Shown here: positions 48,746 to 59,489 of the stretch, piece by piece
Numbering within the stretch: the stretch's first letter is position 1
How the letters are laid out: every line of letters begins with the position of its first letter
Assembly: GCA_009667805.1 (NCBI GenBank)
Contig: CM019068.1
Location: 5,687,218 to 5,751,217 of the forward strand
Length of the DNA: 64,000 nucleotides
Source of the DNA: Leptobrachium leishanense
Lineage: Eukaryota > Chordata > Amphibia > Anura > Megophryidae
Direction of reading: 5' to 3'
Made by a program: the position numbers and the translations under genes
The notes under the pieces: generated by a model
What the model was told of the DNA's origin: nothing
Database searches by the model: none
What the model saw: the letters and a program-made list of their open reading frames with translations, nothing else

Positions 48746-50019
48746 TAGGGATGAGCCGAACACCCCCGTGTTCGGTTCGCATTGGAACTCGAAGAATTTC
48801 AAAAGTTCGAGTTCGAACTCGAACTCGAACCAAACTTAATGCAAGTCAATAGGACTCAAAATTTCGATTTTTAGAGTGCCCTCCAAGAGGGCATATATGC
48901 AAGATATTTGCCATAAAAGGTGTATGGGGGTCCGGGTAGTGCCCTGGGGGACAGGAAACAAGAACAAAAAGTTTAAAAAAAGACGTTTTTAAAGGAACAG
49001 TGAGTTTTCCATAAAATAAGGGTTAAAAATAAAAACAAAAAATTCATTCAAATATCGTGCCTAGGAGGTCCCCATAACCTGCCCGTGAAGTGGCGGATTT
49101 GTAGGATGTATAGAAACATCGCCATCAGAGACCCACACACGACACCTAGCCATCCGTAAGGGGTTAAAATGCTCAGGGACTGGCTACTATCCTGTTAGAT
49201 GAGGGAATGTATTATATGTATAAAGCAAGGTATATATGACAATGGATAGTCATAGACTCTAGGGACTCAGCTTGTACGCTTTATGATAGACATTTTCACG
49301 TTGTGTTGTGTTACTAATGCAGAAGCAGCAAGCCCTTCCACCACGCCTGCACCAAAACTATAGATCTAACACAATAATAATTGTATGCTCACATAGGCCC
49401 TTCGGGAGAGGTACATGACATACAAATACTGGAATATTACGTTTAAATCTAAGGAGTGTGATAAAGATTTTATTAAGTCCTTGATGACAAATGACGTAAC
49501 ATCTACATCATTAATGATTGGCTTTACCGAGCCCTAGTCCTTAAGGGTTTAAACAACATATCAGAGGAACATGTAGTAGAAATGAACACTTCTTAGAATT
49601 CACAATCAGAAGCACAGTGTGTTCATACATGTGCATCCACACCCAGTTTGCAGGCAATGTATCAATTTCATGAGACCAGTCTAATTAGAAACACATGTTA
49701 TTTCCAAACACTAATTAACACCTGTTGTTTACGCCATTTGAGAGCCCTGCTGTAATCACAGGTCATTTAGAGGTGAGAATCTTTGCACCTAGACATTAGG
49801 TAGTTTTTAAATTCAATATCTAATAAACCGTTGCTTATTATATTCTGCAGTAAAGAGTCTCCTTATCTCTAGATTTTTTAGCATTTTTTATACTTTTTGA
49901 AAACCAAAAAATTCCAACTCGAACTGAACACGCCAAAAAGTTCGAAGTTCACGAACTTTCGAAAACTGGCAATATTCGAGTCGAACTCCGAACTGATCGA
50001 ACCAAACAGCTCATCCCTA
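48746..50019. mobile_element. hAT element E
   Basis: Starts TAGGGATGAGCCGAACACCC and ends with complement of TAGGGATGAGCTGTTTGGTT. It has an exact 8-bp duplication ATTATAAC at 48738-48745 and 50020-50027. The homologous site at 1269-1285 reads attataac once with no element, so the empty site is preserved. Length 1274 bp; no transposase. Same orientation as A and F. Confidence 0.95.
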
Positions 50020-50109
50020 ATTATAACACCTTGAATATTATCCCTGTACAGCAGCGACTGACCCCACAGCTCTCCCTGTATTCTGACACATCCCTGGTTG
50101 CGGGAATGC

Positions 50110-50229
50110 AAAATAGTGGATATGGAAAGTGAGATAAATGTTAGAATTTTTCTGGTTTGACTATTTTGACCTCGAATTTTCACTTCTCCAGTTATTCTCC
50201 TGCTTTTCACCATTTTCTGAATAACCCTG
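50110..50229. mobile_element. Foldback MITE, copy 4 (truncated)
   Basis: Contains tatggaaagtgagataaatg, tttttctggtttgactattt, ttctcctgcttttcacc and ends ctgaataaccctg, the right half of the family at 1971-2151. The left arm is missing. Confidence 0.7.
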
Positions 50230-50626
50230 TAAAGCTGACTGAGAATCATGGGACATGTAGCATTTGGAGCACCGAGCTTTGCCGTCTCTGCCCCATCTTA
50301 AAGCATTGCTGTATCCTGGCAGAGAGCCTGAGCAGTGTGTGTCAATGTTTGTGTGTATTCAGGGTCCCCATGGGAAGAATCACAATGAGGTTTACATACA
50401 CTATTCTAAATGTGCTGCAAAAAGAGGCTTGTGTTAAAGCCCGTATATATTTAACCCCTGCACTACTAACACCGAGTTAACTCGATCTAGCATTCTATTG
50501 AAAAGCAATCCTTAGCGTATAAACACCCGATTTGCAGATCTATTTAAGGCAAGAGAAACTAAATCCTTCCGGCACATGACATTCCTTGAAACTTGACATT
50601 TAAAGACACTCCTTCCCGATGTTTAC

Positions 50627-50789
50627 CCGTCTGTCCAGGTTTGTAGATGGGTTTGTCTGTCTGGACCACAACACTGGATCTCTCCTTCTTCAGGAGGACT
50701 TTGGTTTGCTTGAACAGGGTCTCCTGGGGCATCTTTATGACAACATTTATTGTACATACTTCTTCATTCTGCTCAGACGGGTTTGGAAT
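50627..50789 (-). CDS. A2M-family gene, exon 3 (MG1/MG2)
   Basis: A 163-nt exon. The acceptor is tctttctcctacag and the donor gtaaac. It encodes IPNPSEQNEEVCTINVVIK, then MPQETLFKQTKVLLKKE, and VVVQTDKPIYKPGQT plus one base. The last motif is the best-known signature of MG2 in the A2M/C3/C4/CD109 group. It joins exon 4 to give QTVKFRV. Confidence 0.96.
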
Positions 50790-50934
50790 CTGTAGGAGAA
50801 AGATCTTATTCAGAGACATGTACGGCTTAATGAGATACATCCTCCATCGCATGAGACGGGGAGAGCAGCTGCAAGTGGAACATTCCTGCATGTTTGCTGC
50901 ATACAGAGAGGAGAGACATCTCTTTAAAGAATGC

Positions 50935-51690
50935 ATGATATATATGTCAGACGTGCTCTGTATATCATGCATGCTCTATATGTCATATGTATAATGTATA
51001 TCATGCATGCTCTATATGTCAAACATGCTCTGTATATCATGCATGCTCTATATGTCAAATGTGCTCTATATGTCATACGTGCTCTGTATATCATGCATGC
51101 TCTATATGTCAAATGTGCTCTATATGTCATACGTGCTCTGTATATCATGAATGCTCTCCTTGCCATACATGCTCTGTATATCATGCATGCTCTACATATC
51201 ATGCATGCTCTATATGTCATGTGTGCTCTGTATATCATGCATGTTCTATATGTCATATGTATAATGTATATCATGCATGCTCTATATGTTATACGTATAA
51301 TGTATATCTTGCATGTTCTTTGTGTCATACGTGCTCTGTATATCATGCATGCTCTATATGTCAAACATGCTCTGTATATCATGCATGCTCTATATGTCAA
51401 ATGTGCTCTATATGTCATACGTGCTCTGTATATTTTGCATGCTCTACATGTCATACGTGCTCTCTGTATATAATATATGCTCTATATGTCAGACGTATAA
51501 TGTATATCATGTATGCTCTATATGTCATACATGCTCTGTATGTCGAACGTATTGTATATCATGCAAGCTCTATATGTCGTACGTATAATGTATGTCATGT
51601 ATGCTCTATATGTCATACGTGCTCTGTTTATCATGCATGCTCTATATGTGATACGTGCTCTGTATATCATGCATGCTCTATATGTATGAA
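50935..51690. repeat. 36-bp minisatellite (two 18-bp halves), ATGCAT-rich
   Basis: Unit tctatatgtcatacgtgctc plus tgtatatcatgcatgc, about 21 units, with atgcatgc palindromes. Both halves begin with a ct-tatat piece. Period 36 opens long frames on both strands, which I discount. It ends at the donor of exon 2. Confidence 0.9.
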
Positions 51691-51695
51691 CATAC

Positions 51696-51879
51696 CTGAA
51701 ACGGAATACAGGTGAACAGAGAGTCGAGCTGAAAGCTCTTGTCGATGAGGCTTGTGTTTCCATTGCTGGAGGTCAGGGTGAGCTGGACGCTGGTTTCTCC
51801 ACTGGCTCCTTCTACATGTAAACACGCAAGCTGGGGGCTGAGGACCCGGATCTCTGATGGGAAGATCACTGCATAGAGC
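51696..51879 (-). CDS. A2M-family gene, exon 2 (MG1)
   Basis: A 184-nt exon. The acceptor is tcttttgcgttgcag and the donor gtatgt. It encodes LYAVIFPSEIRVLSPQLACL, HVEGASGETSVQLTLTSS, then SLIDKSFQLDSLFTCIPFQ. The pattern Y.V..PS...., C, then a second C near the end (CIPF in place of CVAF) is MG1 of A2M. The exon begins one base before the L codon, so exon 1 must end in phase 2. The gene runs leftwards from here. Confidence 0.94.
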
Positions 51880-52088
51880 CTGCAACGCAAAAGAGATCGG
51901 CCCTCTACTAAACTGCAGGTTTCATTATCAGCCGCCCCAGGGATCAGGCCTGACGTGAATCCACCACCATGGGGAGGTCTCAGGAAACATCTCAGGAGAC
52001 AAACAGAGCTTGGATTCATATGATATATATATATATATATAACACCAGTGGTGAGCGCACCGCCAGGACTCACCCTAAAAAACTTTAC

Positions 52089-52215
52089 CTGAGCTGGGCG
52101 CACTCCTCAATGGCACCTGCGCTGTGTATATTGCCAGCACATCATTCTGAGAGTCAGTCCAAGAGAGCAGGAGAAGCACCAGCAGGAGGATTCCTCCATT
52201 CCAGTGCTTCCTGCA
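52089..52215 (-). other. Possible signal-peptide exon 1 of A2M gene (doubtful)
   Basis: A minus-strand frame encodes GGILLLVLLLLSWTDSQ, a good secretion-signal core, and ends at a strong donor (ctcag then gtaaag) 210 bp upstream of exon 2. Against it: no in-frame ATG follows the upstream TAA, the ATG at 52199-52197 is in the wrong frame, and the donor leaves phase 1 whereas exon 2 needs phase 2. An internal acceptor (ctatgcag, then TGATCTTCC) would restore phase but remove conserved residues. The exon may be spurious, mutated, or affected by sequence error. Confidence 0.25.
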
Positions 52216-52349
52216 CCGCTCCTCAGGTCCCCTTACAGGCCAGGTTTGCAGGATATGTGAAGCACAGCACAGGTGTTATGATTTGCTGCTCAGTGAATGC
52301 AGGATCAATCAACCGACTGACGGGTCTGATGTGACGTTACCAGGTCCCC

Positions 52350-53750
52350 AAATTATGGGAAATCAATTTATTGAGAAAAGAAGTAAAAACGGCAAGTTTG
52401 GGCCCAGTTTGCAGGTGACACTGAGGATGTGCGACTTAAAACGTATTATGCCTTAAATTCTAATAATAAAACTATAAGCGGTTATTCAGAGCGCCGGACT
52501 GGCCCCGAAATGCACAAACAGTGAGATTCAGCAAAAACAAAATAAATAAAAGGTAAAATAAGTGAATAAACACAAATAATAACAATAGAAAGTGGGACTG
52601 GTTCTCAAAGTGAAAATCACCTGAAGAGTTTTCAGTTAACAGCTGTAACATTCAGTGAATTACATTATTTATTTAACCCCTTACGTTCCCTTTCCTACCT
52701 CTTACCCCCAGCCCAGAGCGCCCCGGCAGGTCCTGCGCCCACCTGGAATGTGCGGTGTATTAGGCATCGGTTGCTCTGTGCTGCCCAGCTGATATTACAT
52801 CATTATGATATCCCTTTACATAAATTATAAATTTGCCAAAAAATAGAAAACCAGAAATATTGCTCATTCAGCATATAATCAACATAAACTGACCGGTTGT
52901 GCGAGAGTTAACAAACCAACCCACCATTAAATGTAATACACAGAACACGTGTGGATATAAATGATCCAATGAGAAGCCTTCACATTGATCAGAGAATGAT
53001 TGTTACAAGCGGAGACTACACATCGGGGCAGATAAACGCTCGTGGCTCCACGAGGACACTCACAGTTTCGCCTCTGACGTCCAACGAAGACTCAGAAGTA
53101 AGATCCCAACGTGAAGGACCCGTGGCAGCATGGTGCGGGATCTCTCAGCCGCTGCTCTCTCAATCCTCGATCTATGGCAAAATGTGTCCAGAACCTGGAC
53201 TTTTATTTCCCAGCTCGCCCCACGCGGTCAGAAAATAAACACACCAACATGACGGGCAACGGCCAAAACATGGCAAATATTTGTTGAGTTCCCAGTGGCC
53301 GTCCAAGGTTTGTTTGTCGTATTGCTCCATTCACTTGCTTGAGGAACCTTACAAACACGGGAAACTCACGTGCCGGAGGGCAGACCTACCTCTCCCTAAT
53401 GTATATAGTACTGTGACTACAGTATTTTGTGCATATCTGCCACCAGCTCAGCATATTTTAACCCCTCGCACTTCCGTAACCTGTGACATTTAATTTCACC
53501 CACTTAATATCTCCTCTCCCCTGGTTCTTGATGCGATACATAGGATATGTATTTCACTCACTAGCAGGGTGCAGCGTCCCTCAGCACATCCCAAACTGCC
53601 CCCTCTAGGATTTGCACTCCGAGAACTGGTGTTGTGGCCGTAACGTTCACTGTAATTGTAACTTTGTTGAACTTCAGTGATCAGCAGAAGCAAAATCCAA
53701 CACCGCTGTGACGTAAATCACTTTGGATTTGGGGTGCAGGGTTTTTGTGT
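52350..53750. other. Upstream region of A2M gene, no gene recognised
   Basis: Single-copy-looking sequence with mixed composition. No exon, RNA gene or transposon end could be recognised. If exon 1 is further upstream than 52.2 kb, it and the promoter would be in this stretch. Confidence 0.4.
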
Positions 53751-53756
53751 AATCTG

Positions 53757-54289
53757 TGTTATGCAAGAATAATGTAATTGTCTGTTATCTGCTGATAGGA
53801 TTAGCCTACCATCATACCCTCTCTCAGGAATGTGTTAATATCTGTTCATATTTGAGTAGTTGGTTAATCTGTTTTTTCAGGCAAACATTGCCTCATTATC
53901 TGTTTGCCAAATCACAATTTTATTGTTCTGTCTGCCTAGGAATGTTGAGCAAATGTTTATCTCATCATCTATTTTAGTCTAATTATGTCTCCCAACAGTT
54001 TCTAGGGGAGGTGTTTGTGTATGTAAATGACCCATGATTGACCATTTAAATATATGGCTGTCGCCAACTAAAAGCATTCCATTCTGACCCTGAAAACCTA
54101 CAGTTATACAGCCTCATCTTATTTCTGGAGGATGCTAGCAGGCTCTCTATGTGTCCTGGTCCTAATTGCTTCGTCTGAAGACTGGAGGAAGGCACAAAGC
54201 CTGCTGGGGAGAATGCAGGGGTCCTATAAGGAAGCAGCATTGACACACGTGACCCTGTCGGGGTACTGAGGTCTATCATGAATGGCAAA
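53757..54289 (+). repeat. LTR-like interspersed repeat, plus-strand copy
   Basis: Matches the complement of 4075-4700: ttatgcaagaat, tttctaggggagg, gtatgtaaatgacccatgat, cagcctcatcttatttctgg, gatgctagcaggctctct and gtcggggtact. The repeat is interrupted near its right end by hAT element F at 54290 and may continue for a short way at 56666. Confidence 0.5.
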
Positions 54290-54723
54290 TAGGGATGAGC
54301 CGAACACCCCAGAGTTCGGTTCACATTCGAACTTGAACTTTTCAGAAGTTCAAATTCAAACTCAATACAAGTCAATGGGACTCAAAGTTCGGTTTTTAGA
54401 GTGTCCTCCAAGAGGGCATATATGCAAGATATTTGCCATAAAAAGTGTATGGGGGTCCGGGTAGTGCCCTGGGGGACAGGAAACAAGGACAAACAGTTTT
54501 TTTAAAAAAACGTTTTTAAAGGAACAGTGAGTTTTTCATGAAATAATTGTTAAAAATAAAAAGAAAAATTCCTTCAAATATCGTGCCTAGGAGGTCCCCA
54601 TAACCTGCCCGTGAAGTGGCGGATTTCTAGGATGTATAGAAACATTTAAAAACAATGTCCGGGTCTGGGTAGTGCCCTGGGGGACAGGAAATGTGGACAA
54701 AAAGTTTAAAAAACATACGTTTA

Positions 54724-56198
54724 TAACCCCTTCACTGCTGACGACGTGTGGGACACGTCCTCAGTTACTCCCGCTGTATGCTGAGGAGGACGTGTCCCAC
54801 ACATCATTAGCTTTGCGGGACCCCCGGCGGAGATACTCACCTCTCTGTCCGGGGTCCCGCGGCATTCTGACTTCAGCGTCCTCAGACGCTGAAGTCAAGC
54901 TCCTCCCGATGTAAATGACATCATCGCACCATGCGCGATGACGTCATTTTCAGGCGACCCCCGGCATTGCTGGGAGATCACCTGGAAGGGAGGGGGGATC
55001 CATTCGGATCCCTCTCCCTCCCGATCGGGAGGTCCCGCAAAAAAAAGCCAGGCACCGCTTAAAAGGAGAGAGTCTCCCCTTTTAAGTGGTGCCTGGCTTT
55101 AACCCCTTAGGCACTGGGTCGCACTTCGGTGCCTTGCGGTAGCATAGCGTGATGACATCAGATAGCCGAGGAACCCCTAGCTGCCCGGAATCCCCTGGTG
55201 GAGATAGGGGGTTCACAGAGATGCTGTGAGGTTGTGTATAGAGATGCTGTGAGGCTGTGTATAGAGATGCTGTGAATAGAGATGCCGTGAGGCTGTGTTT
55301 AGAGATGCTGATGGGGTTGTGTATAGAGATGCTGTGTATAGAGATGCTGATGGGGCTGTGTATAGAGATGCTGTGAGGTTGTGTATGGAGATGCTGATGG
55401 GGCTGTGTATAGAGATGCCTTGCCGCGCAGAAGTGCGGTCTAGCTCCGGTGGGGGACACCATCTTGGATGGCGGCTCCACCCCCGGGTCCCCCTCACTGC
55501 CTGACGTCCTCACGCATAGTGTGATGACGTCAGGTAGCCGGGGAACCCCTAGCTGCCCGGAATCCCCTGGTGGAGATAGGGGGTTCATTTGAACCCCGAT
55601 ATCTCCAGAACCGTGGCAGCTAGGGGGTCATGGAGGGTGTCAATCGAAAGGCCTGAGCATGATACCCAACATGACCAGGTATAAAGTAAAAAAAAAAAAA
55701 AAACATGTATAATTTTTTTTGTGTTATTTTTATTAATGCAGCAATATTGTTCACATTTCAATTATAATGTGAACAATAATGCTGCACTAATGATTTTTTT
55801 CTATGGGGTGCGTTTGCTATAAATCACAAAATTCCCCCCACAAAATGTAACAAGTCCCCATTTCTAATTTTTGTACAAGCGTGCCCCATAGAAAACATAA
55901 CCGCAAACGCTCATGTGCTAAAATATGAAAAAAAAACACTTTACACACTGCAGATGATTAAAAATTCAATTTGTATTGCATTTTTTTGTCATAATATACA
56001 GGCAGGACATGACGTATACATATAAAAATGATATATTATGAATCTGCGGAGTCTGCCGGAAAGAACAATATCTAATATGTCTGGGTCATTTAATAAATTG
56101 TGGCTTCAAATCGCATTTAAACATGATGAGCGAAAGCAGTAAAAATTAGCTGAGCACACAGCAGTGATATGCCGGCAGGTTAAGGGGTTAAACAGCAT
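54724..56198. repeat. Hairpin-series element, second copy, inside hAT F
   Basis: Begins aaccccttcactgctgacga like 39199 and ends ggcaggttaaggggttaa. Inverted repeats include tgacttcagcgtc/gacgctgaagtca (54868-54897), aatgacatcatcgca/tgcgcgatgacgtcatt (54914-54950), and aagccaggcaccgctt with its complement (55045-55100). Order and spacing resemble 39206-39861 but the stem sequences differ. A minisatellite (55210-55425) lies between hairpins. Confidence 0.65.
55210..55425. repeat. Minisatellite of gagatgctgtgaggctgtgt type
   Basis: Alternating units tagagatgctgtgaggttgt and tagagatgctgatggggctg, about 10 copies of 22-26 bp, located inside the hairpin element of hAT F. Confidence 0.85.
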
Positions 56199-56954
56199 AT
56201 CAGAGGAAGATTTAGTAGAGAAATGAACACTTCTCAGAAGCACAGGTGTTGTTTGATACATGTTCAGATCAGGAGACACCACACCATACCCTCAGTCTAC
56301 AGACAAGGTATCAAATTCATCAGACCAGACTAATTAAAAGCACATGTTTTTTCCAAACACTAATTAACACCTGTTGTTTACGCCGTTTGAGAACACAGGT
56401 CATTTAGAGGTGAGAATCTTTGCACGTAGACATTATTTTTTAATTCAATATCTAATAAACCGTTGCTTATAATATTCTGCAGTAAAGAGTCTCTTTATTT
56501 CTAATTTTTTTTGTATTCTTTAAGCATTTTTTATACTTTTTTCAATTTTTTTTCCAACTCGAACAGATAACACCAAAAAGTTTGAAGTTTGCGAACTTGC
56601 GAACTGCCAAAGTTCGAATCGAACTCCGAACTGATCGAACCGAACAGCTCATCCCTAATGGCAAATGTTATTTCTTCAATCAATGGTAAGCAACAATGAA
56701 GGATACAAGTATAGAGATCATGCAACACCAGCCATACCAATTCTCTCTCCTTTCATTTCGAATTTTTGGTGTTTTGTGACAACTATTCATTTATCCATTC
56801 TACAGAGATTGAGGGTCAACTGGATCACAGACCCAAGCATTGCCAGAATGCAGATTTCTGATTTGTTCCTTCTGTAAAATGAGTAGCCTGCGGCTATTCC
56901 CTGTTCCGCTTCACTCTGCTGTTTTTTACAGCGCAGTGAATACACTTCAGTGAG

Positions 56955-57395
56955 TTTAAATTGGGATCGCCATCAAACTCCAATAGTAACAATGGTAAAA
57001 CCAACACTAGGCAACATCGAATCTTAAGCGTAATAACTCAGCAGCCACTACGGTGGAAACATCGGTGGAAACTAAAAGAGCTAAACTGGCCGTCGCTGGA
57101 GTCTAAACACACCCTTCACCTTTCCAACATGGTGTTTAAGATATTTTCTGGGAAGCTGCCACCCTATCTGAATAGACTGCTTCCTCCAGCAGTTCCCTCA
57201 TCCTATAACCTCCGCTCCGATCCAGGACCTGCATCTTACTTGCAATACCACAATACAAAAGGAAAGTGGCTCGATCCTCATTTTCCTTCAGAGCATCACA
57301 GTTATGGAATAACCTTCCAGACACCATCAAATCTTCCCCCAGTCTAAAGTCACTCAAGAAAGAGCTCCCTATTAACATAACTCAATACAGAATGC
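56955..57395 (+). pseudogene. L2-type LINE fragment (C-terminal end)
   Basis: Encodes LHLSNMVFKIFSGKLPPYLN, then RLLPPAVPSSYNLRSDPGPA, SYLQYHNTKGKWLDPHFP, the conserved tail of L2/Babar-like polymerases. It matches the complement of 6955-7160. Truncated on both sides; hAT element C follows 11 bp later. Confidence 0.7.
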
Positions 57396-57405
57396 ACCTG
57401 TAAAC

Positions 57406-58137
57406 TAGGGATGAGCTGTTTGGTTCGATCTGTTCGGAGTTCGCATCGAACATCGGCCGTTCAACAGTTCACGAACTTCAAACTTTTTGGGACGTTCGCC
57501 AAAAGTTCGAAAAAAATAAAATTGAAAAAAGTATAAAAAATGCTTAAAAAATACTAAAAAATCTAGAAATAAAGAGACTCTTTTACTGCAGAATATTATA
57601 AGCAACGGTTTATTAGATATTGAATTAAAACAGGAATATTTTTAACGTTGAAGCCTATGGGATAAAACAATCTTGTTACTAAAACATCAGGCAGTCACGG
57701 CCCTCTAATCAGGCACTGTAGAGGGCAGCCTGCAGGGGCCTCTCAAGGATCCCCTTGAGGAGCATGCGATGACAGAACTGCGACTGTGCGGGCTAGCCGC
57801 CCGGGTGCATGTGGCAGAGACAGGCAGCGCAGGGAGGGAGCCACTGCACCTTCGGCATGGCAGACCCCCCCCCCACAACCAAGATCCAGGGAGCCCCCAC
57901 TGACCACCGGGCTAAGGTAAGGGGACAAAAAATAAAACCCGAGGACATTTTTAAATGTCCCCGGGAACATAAAATAAAACTTTTTTTTTCTTTCTCTACC
58001 TGGCTGAATGTATGTAATTATATTCGTGTCCCATTGACTTGCATTGAGTTTGGTTCGTGTTGGCGTTCGAACTCGAACTTTTGAAATTGTCCGAATTCGA
58101 ACGCGAACCGAACACGGGGGTGTTCGCCTCATCACTA
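57406..58137. mobile_element. hAT element C
   Basis: Starts TAGGGATGAGCTGTTTGGTT and ends with complement of TAGTGATGAGGCGAACACCC. An exact 8-bp duplication CTGTAAAC lies at 57398-57405 and 58138-58145. The 732-bp interior matches the right end of element A (18430-19069, inverted), including ccctctaatcaggcactgta. Confidence 0.93.
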
Positions 58138-58145
58138 CTGTAAAC

Positions 58146-59090
58146 ATGGGTAGCGCTCACTCCTGGAGGAGCCGCTGAATTTATCCTCGGGTCAGTCTCC
58201 CCGCACTTGGGAATAAATATACACCAGCACTGTTGTGGATTTTATAAGTTATATAGTTTACTGGTCTCAAATAAACTGGCATATATAAAGCAAGCACGGT
58301 ATATATATATATTACAGGAATTCGTAATGCGAGAAACGCGCAGCGGTAAAAAGGAAATTTTAACCCCTTTGTTGCCGGAGTGTAAGTCCCGTACAGGTTG
58401 TGTCCCAAGAAGGTGTGCGTGTATGTGTGTGTTGGTACTCGGGTACTAGATTTGACTGGCCAGTGAATAAATTCAGTGTATCTTCGACTAGTCACGTTGG
58501 GGCCCTGTAGATTTAAGCAAACTGCAGCGTGCTTTGTTAACTTTACTGTGGCCTGGAAGGCCTCTCACCCATCCACCAGATAATCTGCTCCGCTGCTCGA
58601 CCAAGAAGGTCTCTCCGCTCGATTTGGCTGGGACACTGTGACACCGGATCCGCTTTTCTTGCTTGTCCGTCTTTGCAACAAGATTTTCAGCTTACCGCCT
58701 GCACTCCCATTAGATCATCTCGGTCTCCTAACTCGGGGTCCAATCTGCAGCTCTGTGTCTGTGCAAACCTCTCAGCGGTGCATTACTAGGTCTCTGGCAA
58801 GTCACTGAAACCCATCTCCCGCGTCAGCAAGGCAACACCTGTGCTCCGGCCTGGTCACGATCGCTCCCTGTCTCACGTGCATCTTGCTCTGCTCACCCCT
58901 CGGCGCGCACTGACTCTCCTCTGCACGAGGCTGCGGATATCTCTCGGTTCTCCCCACCCACTTCCTGTCTCTGCCCCAAAGCATGCTGGAAAACATAGTC
59001 CCAATGTGTCCAGTATAGTTTATATTGCGCTTGTCTCCCCCTGGTGGCCAAAAAGGAGTTACAGCAACAGAACTAAAACAGCGCTACACA
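58146..59090. other. No gene recognised; C/T-rich, promoter-like composition
   Basis: 58500-59000 is rich in C and T with scattered CpG and many short ctctc words. No frame with recognisable protein and no clear transposon ends. It may be an old repeat. Confidence 0.4.
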
Positions 59091-59093
59091 TGT

Positions 59094-59312
59094 AACATAG
59101 TGACTATATACAGAATGCACCTGTAAACATGTACTGTAACATCGTGACTACATACAGAATGCACCTGTTAACATGTAACATAATGACTATATACAGAATG
59201 CACCTGTAAACATGTAACATAATGACTATATACAGAATGCACCTGTAAACATGTAACATAATGACTATATACAGAATGCACCTGTAAACATGTAACATAA
59301 TGACTATTTCCT
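59094..59312. repeat. 39-bp minisatellite, inverted, about 5 units
   Basis: Complement of the 5850-6728 unit: acataatgactatatacaga then atgcacctgtaaacatgta. It leads directly into an inverted copy of repeat R, in the same order as at 5660-6728. Confidence 0.9.
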
Positions 59313-59485
59313 ACATATTTATTTTCTGTTAATCTGTATATTTGTGTTTTTTAATATCTTGCATTTATTACTTTGTGTTTCTGTACCAACTTTAACATTT
59401 CAATGTTCTTGAACCCAGGACGCACTTGAAAACGAGAGAAATCTCAATGTGTCCTTCCTGGTAAAATCCTTTATAAATAAATAAA
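59312..59485 (-). repeat. Interspersed repeat R, inverted copy
   Basis: tcctacatatttattttctg, then ttaatatcttgcatttatta, acccaggacgcacttgaaaa, cgagagaaatctcaatgtgt, ggtaaaatcctttataaata. Complement of 5660-5850. Confidence 0.8.
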
Positions 59486-59489
59486 CCAC

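Larger units (their letters stand above)
54290..56657. mobile_element. hAT element F with nested hairpin element
   Basis: Starts TAGGGATGAGCCGAACACCC and ends with complement of TAGGGATGAGCTGTTCGGTT. An exact 8-bp duplication ATGGCAAA lies at 54282-54289 and 56658-56665. Length 2368 bp. The middle (about 54724-56198) is a diverged copy of the hairpin element seen at 39199-40396, including its A/T-rich core (55640-56160). No transposase. Confidence 0.93.

Noticed and set aside
50924..51763. Frames on both strands reading IYRACMTYRA or CSVYHACSICH
   Set aside because: 36-bp ATGCAT-rich minisatellite between exons 2 and 3.
57136..57378. Minus-strand frame opposite the L2 fragment
   Set aside because: Shadow of the plus-strand L2 coding remnant.
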